Below, in pieces: positions 15,500 through 17,492 of a DNA stretch of 17,492 bases. Numbering within the stretch: the first letter of the stretch is position 1; each line of letters opens with the position of its first letter. Made by a program: the position numbers and the translations under genes. The stretch comes from Candidatus Heimdallarchaeota archaeon LC_3. Its GTDB lineage: Archaea > Asgardarchaeota > Heimdallarchaeia > Hodarchaeales > LC-3. The notes below the pieces were generated by a model, which was given only the letters and a program-made list of their open reading frames with translations, had not been told where the DNA came from and did no database searches. The stretch lies in NCBI GenBank assembly GCA_001940645.1, contig MDVS01000103.1, positions 1 through 17,492 on the forward strand. Direction: 5' to 3'.

Positions 15500-15880
15500 T
15501 CAATTAATCATTTTATTACCACAATTTCCACAAAAAATTTCCTCATATGCCATTTTCTCTCCACACCCGCTACAATTTTTTTTAACTAATTTAGTAGTCT
15601 CTTTATGAGATTCATTTAAAAATTCCTCTTTGTTACTTATATAATTAGCCCCAGCTAGAATGAATAAATAAAGAAACATGAAGAATCCCAAGAAACTATC
15701 TAGATAATTAATTGACAAAAGAATAATCATTCCTGAAAAAATCAATCCTATACTAATAATCAAATTATTTGATCCCCGGTAAAAGGCCGATATTGTCCAC
15801 ATACTTAGAGTAAGAAAAAACACGATAGAACCGTCTAAAAAGTTAATAGTATTTAATTTCCATCTCTTCGCTTTTGCCAC
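15500..15880 (-). CDS. Membrane protein with C-terminal zinc ribbon
   Basis: This 126-residue protein starts at a GTG that directly follows an in-frame stop, so no earlier start is possible. It has about three transmembrane helices (17-33, 40-57, 60-80), then a charged linker and a cytosolic zinc ribbon with C103xxC106 ... C117xxC120 (CSGCGEKM...FCGNCGNKM). The 5' end overlaps the last 28 bases of the disrupted GTPase gene in another frame, which suggests translational coupling when that gene was intact. Short membrane proteins ending in such ribbons are common in archaea; their ligands are mostly unknown. A role linked to the GTPase is inferred only from the overlap. Confidence 0.65.
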   Translation of the reverse strand: MAKAKRWKLNTINFLDGSIVFFLTLSMWTISAFYRGSNNLIISIGLIFSGMIILLSINYLDSFLGFFMFLYLFILAGANYISNKEEFLNESHKETTKLVKKNCSGCGEKMAYEEIFCGNCGNKMIN

Positions 15881-16494
15881 TCACGATATTGGAGATAAGA
15901 TCTTCCTAATTCCTCAAAAGCTTGAGTGACATTTAAGCCAGATTTTACGCTTATAGGAAAGTAATTAATATTAAAACCATGCGATATTGATTGCTTAGAT
16001 AATCTTTTAGCATATTTTTCTGCTATTTCATCGGAGATCGTATCTAAATATTGATCTCATAGATCGGCATTATTTTCTAAGCGAACAAGAGGAATAATCC
16101 CCTTACCATTCTTGGTCCAGATTTCTTTGATCCACTGAGAGGTATTTTCAAATGTAGATTATTTTGTGACATCAAAAAGAACAATAGCACCCAATATACC
16201 CAGATAATGTACCCAGCGCTGAGTTGAAAAGCGTTGTTTGCTTGATAATACCACGATACGAAATTTAATTCGTCGTTCATCAATAACTATAAACTTGATA
16301 CCAAAGTCAATACCAATAGTACTCATCAATCTAATTTGGGTAGTATTGCAATACCGTTCTCGAAATTCCTGCTTTCCTACTCCAAGATCACCTACTAAGA
16401 CAACTGGCATAAGAAAGCCTAGATACTGACCACAGTTAATACATTTCTTTAGATTTGGTTCATTTTTCAAGCCACATTTAGAGCATTTAATCAT
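15853..16494 (-). pseudogene. Zinc-ribbon Ras/Rab-like small GTPase with two in-frame stops
   Basis: From ATG 16494 one frame of 214 codons runs to a TAA at 15855-15853. It is broken by TAA (16161-16159, codon 112) and TGA (16059-16057, codon 146), with no frameshift. It carries an N-terminal zinc ribbon (C4xxC7...C18xxC21) and a Walker A GDLGVGKQ (35-42) in which the usual Ser/Thr after Lys is Gln. Switch I (STIGIDF), the FDVT region, STFENTSQWIKEIW, a damaged NKxD (LENNADL) and the final SVKSGLNVTQAFEEL (the SAK loop with Ala-to-Val) are all present in order. DTAGQERF is degraded to VLSSKQRF. Several nucleotide-binding residues are lost, so it is almost certainly inactive. Zinc ribbon-GTPase fusions point to an Asgard archaeon. 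Confidence 0.85.
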
Positions 16495-16802
16495 AGTTTT
16501 TATCCTAAAATTGAAGATTTAATTTAGTTTAAGAATTATAAATAATATTGTCTAGTTGCGTTCCAGGTTCTACCTGAAAATTAATATTTTCCGAGGTTGT
16601 GTATATAAATCATATCGACCTAAAATTATACTATATTAACGTGGAACTCAAGATTAGATTCTAATGGAGTTTGGGCTTCTTTCTAGTGCTTCATCATCAT
16701 ATCCCCCTTCTCCTTACTCACATGGATATAGTAGTGATAAAAATAATTTATATTTAATTAGACGTACATAAAAAAGATCCTACAACTTTATACTTTTCAT
16801 TG
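16495..16802. other. Intergenic region between the GTPase relic and the second IS1182-like copy
   Basis: On the minus strand AGGA lies about ten bases before the GTPase ATG, and an AT-rich TATA-like run (ATTTATAATT near 16535-16545) could be its promoter. Both strands are otherwise closed by many stops. I see no RNA gene or other structured feature. Confidence 0.5.
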
Positions 16803-16820
16803 TTAGAGAGTTCTGAAAAA
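16803..16820 (+). repeat. Left terminal inverted repeat of the second IS1182-like copy
   Basis: The sequence ttagagagttctgaaaaa matches the reverse complement of 655-672 at 17 of 18 positions. It lies 146 bases before the transposase start. Confidence 0.8.
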
Positions 16821-16927
16821 GTCTAGTTTTTTCTCATTTAAGATATTTCTAAAAGTCATATCTTGAATTGATTTATCAATTTTTACCTTTTTCAGGTGCT
16901 ATTAGATCTACAATAGAAGAAGAAAGA

Positions 16928-16935
16928 TTTATATA
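16928..16935 (+). promoter_or_regulatory. TATA box of the IS1182-like transposase
   Basis: AGAAAGA followed by TTTATATA gives a BRE-plus-TATA arrangement centred about 35 bases before the ATG at 16967, so a leader of about ten bases is expected. Confidence 0.5.
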
Positions 16936-16966
16936 CTAATTAAATAATTTGTCACCTTGAGCAGCT

Positions 16967-17492
16967 ATGAAACCGAAATCTAAACCTTCGAGTACATTTT
17001 TTGGGACAAATATAATTAAACAATTTCTCTCTGAAGATCATCCGTTAGTACAGTTGAAAACAATTATTGATTGGGTTAGTATTCGGAATGAACTTATGAC
17101 TAATGCTAATGGAGAACCAATCAATTATTCACACCTTGGTAGACCCGCATGGGATCCGTTAGTAATTTTTAAAATGCTTTTTCTCCAGATCTGGCATCCA
17201 GCATCGGATTATAAGGTCGAAGAACGAGCTACTACAGATCTGGCTTATCGTTTTTTTCTGGATGTCCCATTTCCGAAATCTGTTCCCGATGAGACTACCC
17301 TCAGTCGATATCGTAGCAGTTGGGGCGAAATCAAGATTCAACAACTGAATAAAAATATTATATCCCAAATTCAATCTAAAGGACTTGCCAAGATTGAACC
17401 CGGTATAGTTTGTGATATAACTCATCAACTGGCTCCTATTCAAAAGCCCACTGCTCGAATGCTCTTGTTAAAATGCTTTCAAAAATTTCTCA
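16967..17492 (+). CDS. IS1182-like transposase, N-terminal half (3' end outside window)
   Basis: From ATG 16967 the frame stays open to the window end (175 codons). It has the N-terminal domain of the IS1182/IS5-type transposases (DUF772-like): LGRPAWDPLVIFKMLFLQIW, followed by DYKVEERATTDLAYRFFLDV and the signature VPDETTLSRYRSSWGE. D150 in GIVCDITH sits where the first catalytic Asp of the DDE domain belongs. The reading frame is undamaged. The visible C-terminal part of the copy at window start would complete such a protein, though a middle section is missing from view. Function is transposition of its own element. Confidence 0.88.
   Translation, partial: MKPKSKPSSTFFGTNIIKQFLSEDHPLVQLKTIIDWVSIRNELMTNANGEPINYSHLGRPAWDPLVIFKMLFLQIWHPASDYKVEERATTDLAYRFFLDVPFPKSVPDETTLSRYRSSWGEIKIQQLNKNIISQIQSKGLAKIEPGIVCDITHQLAPIQKPTARMLLLKCFQKFL

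Larger units (their letters stand above)
16803..17492 (+). mobile_element. IS1182-like insertion sequence, left portion
   Basis: It contains the left inverted repeat, a leader with a TATA box and the 5' half of the transposase, and then leaves the window. It has the same orientation as the copy at 1-672. Confidence 0.82.

Noticed and set aside
17159..17443. 94-codon minus-strand ORF at the window end
   Set aside because: It is antisense to the transposase frame that runs open from 16967 with clear IS1182-type motifs.

Overview
The window is AT-rich and looks archaeal, most probably from an Asgard (Promethearchaeota) lineage. Three things suggest this: a Ras/Rab-type small GTPase fused to an N-terminal zinc ribbon, TATA-box promoters placed so that several mRNAs would be leaderless, and secreted proteins with a C-terminal membrane anchor followed by a lysine-rich tail. 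TTG and GTG starts are used as well as ATG. The lineage is inferred from family content; no marker gene is present.

Layout. Positions 1-672 hold the right end of an IS1182-like element: the C-terminal part of its transposase and a terminal inverted repeat. Next come two decayed gene remnants (747-938 and 1084-1242), then a 1018-residue secreted, membrane-anchored metalloprotease with HExxHxxGxxD and a Met-turn (1430-4486). A small membrane ORF follows (4612-4851); its last 48 residues repeat the C-terminus of the leucine-rich-repeat (LRR) protein further on. On the minus strand are a winged-helix/zinc-ribbon protein (4893-5435) and a small type I membrane protein (6066-6548), separated by a gene-poor stretch with a possible relic frame. 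A complete ISAzo13-like element (about 6793-8532) has inserted directly in front of the LRR gene (8539-10488) and appears to have pushed its TATA box about 1.7 kb away.

From 10510 onward the region mixes intact genes and relics: a broken surface-protein gene (minus), a HAD hydrolase (11017-11706), a convergent two-TM protein with a Nudix-like C-terminus (11703-13139), another surface-protein remnant with one internal TGA, a 108-residue membrane protein, and a 224-residue two-TM/coiled-coil protein lying between two 343-bp direct repeats. On the minus strand a zinc-ribbon Ras-like GTPase is broken by two in-frame stops and overlaps a zinc-ribbon membrane protein. The window closes with the left end and N-terminal half of a second IS1182-like copy, in the same orientation as the one at the start.

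Overall this is an accessory, transposon-bracketed region rich in pseudogenes, with a few apparently intact envelope, regulatory and possibly conflict-related genes. I see no tRNA, rRNA or CRISPR array. No operon longer than two genes is supported. The best candidates for unexplored biology are the Nudix membrane protein, the LRR protein and its tail relative, and the repeat-bracketed coiled-coil membrane protein.
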